DNA from: Dasypus novemcinctus
Taxonomy: Eukaryota; Chordata; Mammalia; Cingulata; Dasypodidae
Length of the DNA stretch: 64,000 nt
Reading direction: 5' to 3'
NCBI RefSeq assembly: GCF_030445035.2
Contig: NC_080673.1
Location: 200,568,216-200,632,215 of the forward strand
A program made the translations under genes and the position numbers. Of the stretch, positions 12,323 to 24,990 are shown in pieces. Every line of letters starts with the position of its first letter. Positions within the stretch are counted from its first letter, which is position 1. Below the pieces are notes generated by a model. That model made no database searches, was not told the DNA's origin, and saw nothing but the letters and a program-made list of their open reading frames with translations.

Positions 12323-13599
12323 TGAGCCCTTGATTTGCGTGGGAGTCTGGGCTGCGCGCGGTCCCTGGGGGCCAGGGGGCGCCGGGGCTGGGGTGAGGCC
12401 CGAGGGGAGGGCCTCTGGCTGCCAGCCTGTGCCCTCCCGGGCCGTGCAGCTTCTTGGCGATTTGCCCCTTCAGGAGGAGCAGCCCCTTTTCCTGGCCAGA
12501 GGGGCGGACCTTGGTGGCCCTACCGCCACCCCCCCTGCCCCTCCATTCCCTTTCAGGCCAGATGGGCCTTAGACGCTGGAGGATGTGTGCTCTTGGAAAA
12601 GACCCTTTTCCTTTCTTTGTTTCTTTTGTGAAATCTCTAAGTAAGTCCATCTCCTCCACTCAGGACCAGTCTGTCAACAACCACTGTTTTAAGGATAATA
12701 ATTTCCGGAGTTAGCACGGTAAAAAGGCACCCACAGTATTTAAAAGCCTCGACAGCTGTATTGTGAAGCTCAAAATCTGAAATAATAAACGCAGCGTCCA
12801 GCCGCCCATCTCGCAGCTCCTTTCAAAGCCATCCCCAGCCTGGAAAAAACTCACTCTGTTCCCCAAGGGCTTTTACCTTTATTGTCTCCTTCCGTCCTGG
12901 GAAGAGGCTGTGGCTGGTGATGGCTGGCAGGGGCAGGGGTGGGGTGTGGAGGGACGGCCCGGCGGGCCCTTCTCAAAGACGTGGAGACTTCCTTTATTGC
13001 CCTGGCAGGCCCTTCTGAAGGCTTCCTGGGCTCCCCAGAGTGGCTTTGACGCGCCTCTCTTTGGGACGAGTTCTGAAATGGGGGACAGGAGCCTGTTCGG
13101 GTAGGAGCACAGGGAGATGGGGAGGGTGGGCAGTCAGTGGGGAGGATGAGCTGGCCACACCTGTGGTCCCGGGCTACGGTGGGGCCACTCCGGGGTGCTG
13201 AGGGTCCAGGAGCCAGACCTGCCCAGTTGGCACTGCCTGGCCCCGCTGTCCCCAGGTCCCCCACCGCCACGGCTCCCCAGCTGCTCCTGCGGCCCGGTTG
13301 TCAGCTGAGGAGCCGTGGGGCGTGTGCCAGGCGTGCTGCGTCCTGAGGCAGCACCTCCAGCCTCAGCTCGGCCTGAGCCTCCTCTCTTCTCCCTTGGTCT
13401 GGTCCCTTCCCGAACTGTCTGGCCCACAGTTGGCCTCTACCAGGGAAGGGGGAACTTGGGGAAGGTAGCAAATCCTGGCCAACCAATCGGGTGGCTTGGA
13501 GAGGAAAGGAGTCTCCCGTCCCTGGAGGTGTTCAAACAAAAGGTGGCAACTGGCAGGCATGCCTCAGAGGAGGGACTTCCAGGAGGTGCTGATGGTTGG

Positions 13600-13700
13600 G
13601 CTGGAAGATTTCAGAGATGAAGGATGAAGACACTGAGTCCCAGAGGGTTACTGGGACATCCCAAGGTCACTGGGCTGAAGGTTTGAATCCGGAGTGCAGA
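13600..13700 (+). repeat. MIR fragment
   Basis: 'gaagacactgagtcccagag' followed by 'cccaaggtcactgggctg' and 'gtttgaatccgga' is the central part of MIR in order. Confidence 0.6.
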
Positions 13701-13894
13701 GAATCCTGGTGGAGCCTCTCGCTCCTCCCTGCCGTGAGCCAGGCAACCCGCCCCAGGGCTGCCCTTGACCCGAACAACAGCAACGGGTTGCTAAGAACCA
13801 GGGAGCGGGGAGACGATGCCTGAGGTTGCATGGCTCCAAAGGGGTGCACTGTGTGCCAAGGCCCAAAAGAGACTGTGGGCAAGGGCTAGCGGCA

Positions 13895-14100
13895 GTTTAG
13901 CCATCGCCTTTCTTGACATTTGTTCCGTGCTTATTATGCACCAGGCACAAAACTCTCCATGCTTTACAGGTTTAAATTCGTGTAATTATCTGACCAGGCT
14001 ACGAGGTAATTATCGGCATTATCCTGGTTTCACAGCTGTGGAGGTGGAGGCACTGCTTGGAAGGGACTGGTCCCAGGTCACCCAGCCCCGTTAGTGCCAG
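13895..14100 (+). repeat. MIR SINE
   Basis: The MIR core is present: 'gtgcttattatgcaccaggc', 'ctttacaggtttaaattcg', 'ggtaattatcggcattatcc', 'ggtcacccagc'. Confidence 0.8.
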
Positions 14101-14129
14101 ATGCAGATGGAATCCAGGCCGACCAGATC

Positions 14130-14265
14130 TGAGGTCCCCTCATCCTCACGGGAACCTGATGAGACAGGGCTAGTTATTTCCATTGCCCAGGCAAGGACAC
14201 CGAGGCGCCGAGTGGTCAAGTGCAAGCTCAAGGTCACGCAGCCAGGCAGGAGCAGCTGGAGTTTG
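14130..14265 (+). repeat. MIR fragment
   Basis: Contains 'tcatcctcacgggaacctga', 'tagttatttccattgcccag', 'caaggtcacgcagccaggc', a second MIR copy directly after the one ending near 14100. Confidence 0.7.
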
Positions 14266-15274
14266 GGGCAGGCAGTGTGACGCCTGAGCACCTGCTCCAA
14301 AGTGTCCACTCTGCTCCTCGGGAGACCAGCCCCTCCTGGGTGGGCACCCAGGCAGACTAACCCCTTGGCACGCCCACCCTTGCCATGGCAGGGTGGCCGG
14401 GGAAAAGGGCTGAGGGAGAAGGGAAGCCAGCCATATGCTGAAGGCTTGGACTTTGGGGATTTTGCTCTGTGACACCTGGCGGGGGCCGCTTTCTCGCTCC
14501 ATTCCTTCTCCCTGAGCCTGGTCCAGGTCCCAGCTCAGTCTGAGTTTCTCTGACTGCGGCTCCCAGGCTGACCGTCGGGAGTGCTGGCTTTTCCTTGTTC
14601 TCCCCGGAGTCCTGCCATCACGGAGAGCGGGCATCTCCTGCCAACCATGGACTGTCCAGTCGAGGGGCAGTTTCGCCCAAGGGAGGAAGGGCAGGGGGCA
14701 CGGCTGCCTCTCTCTTGTCCAGCAGACTCCCTGGCACCTGCTCTGAACCCCGTCCCAGGGTTGGGGGTGGGGGGGGAGAGCAGGGTCACCCTTGATGCTG
14801 CCCTCGAGGGCCACCCCGTCCAGAGGGAGATTGATATGTCAACAGTCTGGCTGCAAAGTGTGACGAGGCCAGGGGTGGGGGAGGGGGAGCTGGAGTGTCT
14901 GAGGGAGGAGGTGCAGTGGGAAGGGGTTTCATTTGAAGCCGGTGGGGACGGCTGCGGGGAGAGTTTTTGCAGGGAAGAGGCGAGGGCAGGTGGGCAGGTG
15001 GGAGAAACCCCTCCCGTTTTGCAGGAGATGGCAGAAGGGGACCAGAGCAGGGAGAGCCTTTGGAGCGGTTCCAGGGCAGGTGAGAGGGGGCTGCTGGGCA
15101 GGGGGAAGGCTGAGGGGGTGGAGGCAGGTGCCTGCCCCCTCAGGGTCTCTGCCTGCTCCTACGGCTACTTCCTGAGGACCAGGGACCCTGCTTGCAAATG
15201 CTCGCTGGGCTCCCCAGGTGACATGTCAAAGCAGTGAGAAATCAACGCAGCCCCCGCCGCCCACACAGTCTGCC

Positions 15275-15380
15275 TCAGGGAAGGAGCACTGCATTGGGAG
15301 TCAGCCCAAACCCCGCCCTGCCGCGCGACCTTGGCCGATGAGCTAACTCCCCTGCCCCTCAGTGAGGAGATTTCCCCCCG
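15275..15380 (-). repeat. MIR fragment
   Basis: The reverse-orientation MIR order is seen on the + strand: 'gagcactgcattgggagtca', 'gcgaccttggccgatgagct', 'cccctgcccctcagtgagga'. Confidence 0.6.
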
Positions 15381-15567
15381 AGGCAGGTGGAAGGGTGATC
15401 GGTGGGTAATTTCCCAGCCAGTCCTGGCACCCGGGGTTCCCAGGGAGCGGCGGCTGCTCTTGCTCTTCTGAGCCGCCTCCGGGTGGAACGGTGACGTTGG
15501 ACGCCAGCGTTCCCAGACGCACCCTCTTCGAGCGGCCCTGGGTCAGCATCCCTGGCTGTCCCGCTGA

Positions 15568-15906
<339 letters not shown>

Positions 15907-15984
15907 TGACCGTTCTGGGAAGGAAAGAGACACTAGCAATAGCGTGGCCATTGTTTCTCTGCCTTGGCAGCCCCTCAGCAGGGC

Positions 15985-16085
15985 CAGAGGGTTGTAACCA
16001 TTGGGAGACCCTGTGTTACAGATGGGGAAATTGAGGCACAGTGCGGCCGATGTGGCAGAGCCAGGACCCAAACCCGGCCAGTCCT
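15985..16085 (+). repeat. MIR fragment
   Basis: 'ttacagatggggaaattgag' and 'gcacagtgcggccgatgtgg...cagagccaggacccaaaccc' are the MIR 3' half. Confidence 0.75.
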
Positions 16086-17486
16086 CTGGGGGCCAGTGCT
16101 GCTGGGGGCACTCGGGGGAGGACCTCAGATGTTCCGGCTGCTGAGCAGGCCAGGTCCCAGCCAGGTCCCGGTGGGAGGAGGCTTTCCGGAGAGTTTGGGT
16201 GGCCTCGGAGGGAGGAAAGAGATGTACTGGTTGGGAAACGAGCTGTGAATCATGAGGCGGGAAGGGGGGGTGACACGCCAGCTCCAGGGCGAGGTCACTG
16301 GGGCAGCAGTAGCGGGTGGTCTGGGTCTTGAGGAACGGCCCGCACGTGCGGTGGGACGGAGCTCCGCGTGCCCACGTGCCCTGCAGGCTCCACGGCATTT
16401 CTGCACGAGTCACCCTGCTCATGACCCGAGGAGGCAGGCCTGGTGACCATCCCTGGTCAATGGAGGAAACTAAAGCCCCAGGAGGTGGCCTCGTGCAGTC
16501 GCCGGGGACTTGGCGTCCCTCCGTCTCCCCATCACCCCACGCGGCCTCTCTGGCCAGGTCTGTGAGCGCAGCCAGCTTCCGTGTCTGGGTCTCACATCCG
16601 GTGCTGGCTTAGCCAGGGCCCCCAGCATCCCACCGAGAGGGCGCTACTGTCCTTGTAACCCATTTCACAGATGGGCACGTTGAGGTGCAGAAGGGCCCAT
16701 CTGTGGATTCTGTGATGGCGTAGGATGCTTCGCAGGCTGGGGTGCTCTCGGGGGTCTCCTGCCTCCGTGCTGTCTGCAGGCTGTGGGGGACCACCGCAGA
16801 CCCCCCAAGGAGGCTGACACATCTCCTCCGCCCTGACCGGCCACCTCCACCCTGCTGAGTCGGTTGTATGCCTCGCCCGCTGCCACTCACGTGCCCTGGC
16901 ACCTCCCAGTGGAGGCAGGAGTGACCTTGAAATCAAGGTCGTGATGTCCGCACTTCTCATGGCCTGGAGCCCCCCGAGCCAACGAGCACATCTGGGTTTC
17001 CCATCTGATTAGAATTTGCCTGTCCCAGCCCTACCATCTTAGCTGCCCGTTAAGGGTGCACCCTGTGTTCGCTGGGTGTCTGCCGGGTGCCCACCTCTGG
17101 GTGAACTCCCTTTGTGCTTTTCCCTGCACGCTCACCTGTCGCAAGTCCCCAGGTCCCTCGTGCAGGACCGGGTGACGCACATTTGTCGCCAGGGTTCCCT
17201 GCAGCCTCTGTGCAGTTGCCTGGCTCCCGCTGCCCAGAGCCGGTGGTCTCAGAAGACCCAAGCGTTCATCCTTGCCCGTCCTGGGGGACCAGGCTGCCAA
17301 TCGCAGAACCCTGCCTTGTACCTTACGTGGACGTCTCAGAGGGCGGTGTATACAGTAGGGGCTTGTAGGTTGCTGGGTTGGAATGAGCCCCTTTGCCTGA
17401 TCTGCTCCATAAGACCTGCTGGGCATCTTCTGGGGGGACAAACGCTGCAGGCTTAGCCTCTGTGGCTCCTTTAGGCTCACGACCAC

Positions 17487-17500
17487 CCTGCAGGGGGCGC
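17487..17500 (+). promoter_or_regulatory. Candidate CTCF motif
   Basis: CCTGCAGGGGGCGC matches the CTCF core pattern CCNSYAGRKGGCRS at every constrained position. It is within NSG1 intron 3 and outside recognisable repeats. Occupancy cannot be judged from sequence. Confidence 0.45.
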
Positions 17501-17814
17501 CATCAGCCCCTTTTAGAGGCAAGGCTGTTCAGTACCAGGTGAGTCCCTAGTTGTCAGTGGGGGGCCTGGGGGGCTCCCCACGACCCTCCGGCTCCAAAGC
17601 CAATGCTTTCTGCCCCATAGTCCGCCCTACAGGTCTCCCCATGGCTCCCAGGTTGCAGCCACGTCCAGCACGCCCTTGCCTCCACTCCCATTCCAGCCCC
17701 TTCCGGTGCAGCCTTGCCAGCGCCTCTGCCGTGAAGCCTCCCAAGATCCTTCCTTCTCCTTGTGTTTCTGTGGCCCCTGGGACCGGCTGACAGCAGCATC
17801 TGATGGGAGTGCCT

Positions 17815-17935
17815 CCCAGCAGCACTTAGCGTCTGCTTCAAGCTTGTTACCTGTATTATCTCTTTTCGTTATTATCTCCATTTCACACCTGAGGGGAAAC
17901 TGAGGCAGAGAGTTGGAACCCAGGCCGTCCGCTCT
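17815..17935 (+). repeat. MIR fragment
   Basis: 'agcacttagcgtctgcttca', 'tattatctccatttcacacc', 'ggggaaactgaggcagagag' occur in MIR order. Confidence 0.75.
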
Positions 17936-18552
17936 TGGCCATGACACCAAGGCTCAGTTGGCTTCTCCTGGAGAACGCGTCTGCCTGGGAGTGTTTGGCC
18001 TCCACCACCCACTGCTCTGCTGGGCTGTTCCACTTCGAAGGAAACTTGCCCTTTGTTGATCCAAAACCCTCCCCTGGGACTGCAGCCCCGTGGCCTTTGC
18101 CCTCTCCTGAGAGCGACACAGAGCACACGTCGCCCTCGTCCCCCATCCCAGCCGCCTTCCAGGAGGTGGCAGGCTCCCGCACCCGGTCCTCCTCCACGTA
18201 AGCGTCTCGTTGCTCTCATCCCTTTCTTCTTTGGCCTGGGTTCCAGACCCCTCCTATCCCCCGGAGCCCTTTTCTGAGGGGTTTGACCTTCACGGCTCTT
18301 CGGTTGTGGGGCCCAGGACTGGGTGCCCTGGTGAGGTCCACTGGGTGGGCCGGGTACTGGCTGATGCTCGCACCCCTTGACCGAGGTCGTGACCCGGGCA
18401 CTGGACCCAGGGCACAGCGGCCCCTCGAGACAAGAAGACTGTTGTTGGCTAAGAGCAGAGGCTGCAGGGACTGTGCAGACAGAACCATCCACCCCAGCCC
18501 TTGCACCATTAAGGGCTCCTCGGCCATGTGCGGCGCGCTCACCGCAGCCTGT

Positions 18553-18700
18553 CTTAGTTTGCCCGGGCTGCTATGACAAATACTGCTGGCGGGTGGGCTT
18601 GCGTGGTGGCAGTGGGCTGCCTGGCGGTGTGGGGGCTTGAGGGCAGCGTCAGGGGCTAGTGGCAGGGCTCACTTCCTCCCAGAGTCCGGGGCATCCAGCA
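18553..18700 (-). repeat. Old interspersed repeat fragment
   Basis: It starts with 'cttagtttgcccgggctgct' and 'atgacaaatac', the terminal block of the repeat family also seen at 1335-1855, 32365-32725 and 48465-48720. The rest is degraded, so the right limit is approximate. Confidence 0.45.
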
Positions 18701-18709
18701 GTCCTCTGT

Positions 18710-18747
18710 CATGTGGCACTCTGTCTCTCATGTGGCACTCTGTCTCT
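18710..18747. repeat. 19-bp tandem duplication
   Basis: CATGTGGCACTCTGTCTCT is present twice, head to tail, without a mismatch (18710-18728 and 18729-18747). Confidence 0.95.
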
Positions 18748-20210
18748 CTCCGCCCTTGAGTCTGCTGATGGTTTCCACTGGCTTCCGGCTCCTTCTAACC
18801 TCGGGCTCCTACTGACCGCATCCGACCTTCCTCTGCTGCTAAGGATGCAGGCTCATGGCTGGAGGCCACCCTGCTTCCACGGGGCCTCATCCGAACAGGG
18901 GCTCTGACGGGCCCGTGCAGACAAGCCCACGACTCTAGTGCTGGCAGCTTCAAAGGTCCTCTTGACAAACGGGCCCCCTCCTACGGCGCCGAGAGTCAGG
19001 ACTCCAACGTGGGGACGAGATTCAACTCCCCACAAAGCATGGGTGGCTGAGGGGCTTGCCTGGGCCTTGAGTGAACAGGGGCCTCGGGTGGGGATGGGTC
19101 TCCAGTGTCTGCCTGGGGGCCCTGCGCTGTTGGGTGCGAAGCACGGCAGCCCACCCCGTTGAGCCTCTCTCCAGGCCACACGGGGCTGTAAGCCCCTCGC
19201 AGGGTCTACGCGTGAGTTGTCACCAGGCTGGACGAGGTGTGCAGGTGGCGGTGGCAGAGCCGTGGTTCGGGCCAGCCAGCCTGCCCCAGGGTGTCCCCAG
19301 GCCTGACTTGCGCAGCTGAGTGACCGATGCTCCAAGGCCCTTCTGGAAGAGGGGGCGACCTGCCGTGGGGCTGAGCCTGTGAGCAGAAACCTCCCAGCCA
19401 AACGGCTTCCCCCCTGCAGCTTGGGAATCCTGCAGCTCTGCTGATCGGGGAGGCCCTGGGGTCACCCGGTCTAGAGTCCCCGCTTGTTGACAACCCTCCA
19501 GGCGATTTGAATATGTACAGGCTTTGCAAATGTTTCCAATGGGGGCAGGTGGGTTCTAGCACCTCACAGGGCAGGGGCAGGAGTGCCGGTGCCTCTCGGT
19601 AAAGCTAAGAGGTAAGTGCCATGCTCCCAGTGTGTGCACACGTGTGGGGCAAGTGCCCGCCCTTCTGGAATGTTCTCTGGCCTTTTGTTGCCCAGCTCTG
19701 CTTCTGGTACCCTGAACGCACGTCCAGGGCGAGGCATGCTTCTGTCACACGAGGCATCAGCTGGCCACGGGTTGGGGGCCCTCGTTCTGAGAACTGGGAA
19801 AACACGTCAGGGAAGGGGTGTGCTCGAGATGCAAGGGTGACACAGAGCCCGGAGACCGGGGCCGACCCCCCCGGCCCATGCAGTTCCCCTCCTGCCCGTG
19901 GCCAAAGCTTTGGTTCTGACAGTATCTTCCTCGGCCTGCAGCTGCGTGGACAGGGCCACCCTCAGCCCTCGCTTTTGTTTGGTGCGTCTCCTTGTGTGAA
20001 GCGAAGGAATGAAATCTGGCCTTTCCGAGGCTGGCGCAACAAGTCAATACCGTGTCCGCCTCGCGCCTCTAGTTTGGGCAGTCCAGGAGCAGGGAGCTGG
20101 GTGCTTGGCGATTGGACTTAATCTACCTGGGGATGGCATCCTTGAAACAAGATGTCTTTTTGGATGTTACTTTATGGTTCTCACTCCGGGATTCATCTCT
20201 TGGCTACGGA

Positions 20211-20236
20211 GTTGCTAGGCTGGTTGCTAGGTAACC
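20211..20236 (+). promoter_or_regulatory. RFX X-box with extra half-site
   Basis: GGTTGCTAGGTAACC at 20222-20236 is a near-palindromic X-box of the form bound by RFX factors (GTTGCY then RGTAAC). GTTGCTAGG also occurs just upstream at 20211-20219, a 12-bp-spaced direct repeat of the half-site. It lies in NSG1 intron 3 in repeat-free sequence. Function is inferred from motif quality only. Confidence 0.5.
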
Positions 20237-21424
20237 GCTGACTGGGGCCAGGGCTCTGGGAGCCGGCGTCACACAGGAATTGCTGGCTGAATCACCGGGC
20301 AGCGCGGCAGCCAAAAGTCTAGGCTTCGGAAGAGGGTATGTCAAGGAGAAAAGCAGTCGCTTAATTAATCGGAGGTGTATTTAAACACGGGCGGGGGTGT
20401 TTCTCAAATTAGCTAACACGACATGCTTTCTCTCGCGCCGAGAGGCTTGCCTGGCTGGGGCTGCTGCTTCCTGCTCCCCGTTCCCATCCTGGGAGAGGGG
20501 GGCTCCCACCTCGGCAGATTCAAGGGCGCCTCCCCCCCCCGCCCCCTGCTGGCCTCGTCCTTTGTAATTTGTGGCCCTGGTGAGATGAAGGGCCATGACC
20601 TTCCGAGACCCCCACAGCCCCTGAAAGCTGGGTGCTGGGGCGATGGCACGCCGCCCCTCCCCTGGTGCCACCTTGCTCTCCCAGCTTGGGAGAAAGCCTT
20701 AGGGGAGACGGGTGTGTCTGGCCTGGGGCCCCGTGCTTAGCCGCGACAGTGGAAGCATCCCCTCGAGTGCGGTCACGGGTGATTCCGGGGCTGCTTTGTG
20801 TCTTCTTCTCCCGTCCCCGAATGAGTGACCTTGAGCTCCCTGACCCCTTCCTCCACCCCTGCCTTCTCGTTTCCACCCTCCCCAGTCATTCCCTGGTGTG
20901 TTTCCAGATGCATGTGTTAAATATTTATCAACGCTGACACCGTTTCCCTGGCACTCGGCCGTGGGGAAGGTCTCCGCGCCGTGGGCCCCGAGACGCTAGC
21001 GCACCCGTCCCCTGTCACCGTTTCGGGCTCCTTCTGCCGCTTGGGTGGCACCTTGCGGGGCCGAGCCCGTGGGTTCGGGGTCGGCCTGAGAGAGGGGTTT
21101 CAGCTGGACGCGGTTCAAGGGGGCTGAGTCATCTTGGGGGGGTGACTGTTCACTTTTGTGGGTGTTACCTAAAATATTTAGTGCTGCAATGTGCAGAGAG
21201 CAGGATCCAGCCTCTTTTCCCAGGGTGGCTGGGTTTTTGTTTTTTTTTTAACTGCATTACTCAGCAGAAAAGCCCATTTCCCTGACCCCTCCCCCTCCGG
21301 GTGGGAGGAGAGGGAGAGCCGGAGTGAGGCCACTGGGGCTGCCATCGACCCAGTCCTGGTTCGGGGCCAGGCCCAGTGCGCCAGGATGTAATTTCTTCCC
21401 GTCTTAGGAACCGTCTCAGAAGGC

Positions 21425-21520
21425 TGCCCTGCCCTTCTGGCCTGATTTTGCGGGTGGGGAAATTGAGGCCAGAGGAGGTAAGGACAGGCTCAAGGTCGCC
21501 CGCCGCGAGCGGGGGAGGGA
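21425..21520 (+). repeat. MIR fragment
   Basis: 'gcgggtggggaaattgaggc', 'cagaggaggtaaggacaggc', 'tcaaggtcgcccgc' are the MIR 3' half, diverged. Confidence 0.6.
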
Positions 21521-22379
21521 GAACTCGGGCCACATCCTCCGGACACGCCAGAGCCCACTGGCTCTTGCCCCCGCCCCGGTGGCTGCTTGGGACTGGCGTC
21601 AGTGGGGTGACCCTGAAGGCAGTGATTCCAGGGGGCCCGGCTGGAGAGGAGGCCTCGGGCCCGCAGAGCAGATGGGGACAGGGCACGTTCCAGCGCCCCT
21701 GGAGCTCCTGCGCCGTGCAATGGGCCGATCACTGCTGCCCAGCTCTTGGGGAGGACTGGCACGGGCTGGTGTCTTAGAGTTGAGTTTCCCTATGATTGGT
21801 GCCCCCAGCGGTGGCCCTCGGCGAGTGACAGGGGTGCTGAGCGGGCCGCGGGGGGCGGTGAGCCTGCGCCGGGGCTGTCTGGGGTGCATGGCTCTCTCTG
21901 TGAACCTGATAACCTCGGTCCCAGGTACTGCCCCTTCCTGGCAGTTGCTTCCAGAGCCTCGGGGCTCACGCTCTCTTGCAGGACCCCTGCAGCGGGCCCC
22001 CTCCCACCTCTGGCACATTTTGCACACCTGGCCTGCCACTCCCTAATCCCACCTCCCCACCCCGTTGTCCTCCAGCTTGGCGCTCCTGGCTGGCTGTGCC
22101 CCCCCCCCCCCGCCTGCCACCTCTCCAGCCTCTCCCCGCCCTCCCCCCTAGGCTGTGACCTGTGGGCATCGGGCAGGCCGGGCCCCCTCTGCTCCTGTCC
22201 CTTCCCTGGCCTCTGTGTGCTGCCGGAAGTTTCTTCCACGTCCCCAGACTGGGTGAGCTACCCATCTTGATTTGTGCACCCCTGAAAGCCGGACTGGAGA
22301 CGGGTGCCAGGGTGCAGGGGGTCAAATGAAACACAAATCCAGACTTGGCAAGGGGAGCCTTGAAAGGACAGTTGCAGAA

Positions 22380-22870
22380 GGGGTGTATTAGTCAGCCAAA
22401 AGGGTGCTAAAGCAAAATACCAGAAACTGTTTTTTTTTTAAATAAAGGGGATTTATTCTTGTTAGGAGCTTATGGATACCAGGCCATAAAGCCTAAATTA
22501 CTTCCCTCACCAAAGTCTGTTTGGAGCAAGATGGCTGCTAACGTCTGAGAGGGTTCAGGCTTCCTGGGTTCCTCCCTTCCAGGGTCTTGCTTCTTCCTGG
22601 GCTCAGGACTCCTCTTCCTGGGGCTGGCTTCTCTTTCCTCTGTGGGCTACTTCCTGGGGCTCCAGCTTAAGGCTTCAGCATCAAACTCCAACATCAAAAC
22701 TCCAGCATCAGAAGCCCTCCACTCTGTCCTCTGCCATGCCTTTTATCTGTGAGCAAGGGATGAGGACTCAATGCCCTAATCGTAACTCAATCATGCCCAG
22801 GTACAGATCAGATTACAGACATAATCCAATATCTATTTTTGGAATTTATAACCATATCAAACTGCTACAA
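22380..22870. mobile_element. Xenarthran-type interspersed repeat, unclassified
   Basis: A block of about 490 bp starts 'gtattagtcagccaaaaggg' and ends 'aaccatatcaaactgctac'. It has an AT-rich 'aaataaaggggatttattc' and an internal run of imperfect CTTCCTGGG(GC)CT units. It has the look of a lineage-specific interspersed repeat and its sequence is well preserved. Class (DNA transposon or LTR) is not assigned. A spliced-looking open frame at 22736-22945 is inside it. Confidence 0.55.
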
Positions 22871-23939
22871 GAGGCAAAGGGCTGTCACGGCCGGGGAGGG
22901 GACTATTGCAATGGGGAGACCGCTCTGTCCGAGGTCTGCGAGTGACCCAAGAGCTAGGCGAAAGGGCTTCTCTTCTAAAGAGGGGAGAACGGGGTGTGAG
23001 GAAGTGAGACGGATGGTTGACTGGAGGAAGGAGAGCAGCTTAACAAGGTTTGCTAACTAGCATTTTGTTCTGATCGATCCATGGGGACAGGCAGTTCAGC
23101 TTATCATTTATGGGACGAAGGATGGGATCGTGGACAGGCGGCATCTGGCCTGGTCCTGGCAAAACCAGGAGGCATCCCTGTGTCTTCTCTTGGCCACGTG
23201 GGGAAGGGCAGTTTTGCAATAAGCTGTTTCCTGCAGCACAATGGTGGTGGGGGTTGTTTTTGGGGGGGATGGTTCCTAACATTTGCTGTTTTCCAGGCTC
23301 CCGGGCTTCAGGTCAAATCTCACGTTGTCAGTGCTTTATTTGGGGGGTGCTCCCCAGAAGCAGGAGCGAGGGAGCTGGGAGAAGGGAAAGCCACTGAAGG
23401 GCGTGTCCCTGAGCTGGTTACCCTGGCCCAGTCGTGCAGGGACCTCCGAGGAACCAGATGGGCTCAGAGCTGTCACTGCCAAGCACAGGAGGTGCTGTCA
23501 TCTCCTTCCAGTTCTGCCCTCTCTGGCTGAGGGTGGCCCCGGGGGCTTCACCCCCTCACTTCTGGGTGCCTGTGCATGGTCCGAAAAGTGCAGCTCCAGG
23601 AAAAGGCTGGGCACAGAGCAGTGGGATCTGGTGCCCTGAGCTGGGATGCTGCCCGCATGCACAGGGTTGTTGCCTCTGCTGACCCCTAAGCCAGAGGTGA
23701 ACCGAGGGGGTGGATGTGTGGGCTCAGAGCCTACGAGGATGGACGTCACAGCTGCCGTCACAGCCGTGCACCCTGAAGTGTGAGCCCCTGTGGCTGGCAG
23801 CTGGCCCCCTGCTTGCATGGCCACATGGCCCCCTGGAACCAGGGGAGCGTGTGGCACATGGGAGATGGCCCTTGGTGATGGCCTCCCAGGGAAGGAAGAC
23901 ATGAGGGTTAAATGAGGACCACTGTGCTGGCCCCGGGGT

Positions 23940-24990
23940 GAGCTGGTGGAGAGCCTGGGAGGGTCCAGGTGTGAACAGGTAGAGGGTCGACTGTGAGCAG
24001 GTAGAGCATAAGGTGTGCACAGGGTCAGGTGTGAGCAGGCAGAGGGTCTGGGTGTCAGCAGGGGTGTGGGCAGGTGGAGGATCAAGCGTGAGCAGGTAGA
24101 GAGTAAGGTGCAAGGGTCAGGTGTGAGCAGGCAGGGGGTCTGTGTGTGAGCAGGGGTGTGAGCATATGGAGGATCAGGTGTGAGCAGGAGGAAGGTCCTG
24201 GCAGCTTCAGGCAGAGAGTCCAGGTGTGAGCAGGCAGAGGGTCCTGTTATGAGCAGGGGTGTGAGCTGATGGAGAGTTCTGTTGTGAGCAGGCAGAGGGT
24301 CAGGTGTGAGCAGGTAGAGGGTTGGATGTGCAGGGTCAGGTGTGAGCAGGCAGAGTCCTGTTAGGAGCAGAGGTGTGAGCTGATGGAGAGTCCTGGTGTG
24401 AGCAGGCAGTGTCAGGTGTGAGCAGGGTCAGGTGTGATCAGGCAGAGGATCTGGGTGTGAACTTATTGGGGGCCAGGTGTGAACAGGGTTGTGAGCAGGC
24501 AGAGGGTCCCGGTGTGGACAGGCGGGGGGTCTTGGTGTGAGCAGGCAGAGGGTCCTGGTGTGAATAGGTGGAGGGTCTTGGTGTGAGCAGGCAGAGGGGT
24601 CCTGGTGTGGGCAGGCGGAGGGTCCTGGTGTGGGCAGGCGGAGGGTCCTGGTGTGAATAGGCGGAGGGTCCTGGTGTGAATAGGCGGAGGGTCTTGGTGT
24701 GAGCAGGCAGAGGGGTCCTGGTGTGAATAGGCGGAGGGTCCTGGTGTGAATAGGCGGAGGGTCTTGGTGTGAGCAGGCGGGGGGTCCTGGTGTGAGCAGG
24801 CGGAGGGTCCGGGTGTGAGCAGGCAGAGGGTCTGGGTGTGAGCAGGCAGAGGGTCTGGGTGTGAGCAGGGATGTGAACAGGTGGGAGGTCAAGTGTGAGC
24901 AGGTAGAGGGTAAGGTGTGAACAGGGTCAGGTGTGATCAGGCAGAGGATCTGGGTGTGAGCACATTGAGAGCCAGATGTGAGCAGGGCTG
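23940..24990. repeat. Minisatellite, 23-bp unit (VNTR candidate)
   Basis: About 1 kb is built from the motif GGTGTGAGCAGGCAGAGGGTC(C/T)(T/G) and variants. The cleanest 23-bp periodicity is about 24480-24870; spacing is looser on either side. Variants include GAATAGGCGGA and GGGCAGGCGGA forms. Because the unit has no stop in any - strand frame, a 216-codon frame (24428-25078) appears on the - strand with a 23-residue period. It lies inside NSG1 intron 3 and is not a gene or a CRISPR array, since there are no unique spacers. Confidence 0.9.

Noticed and set aside
23940-24990. Regular array resembling a CRISPR
   Set aside because: Units abut with no unique spacers, and the host is a mammal. It is a minisatellite.
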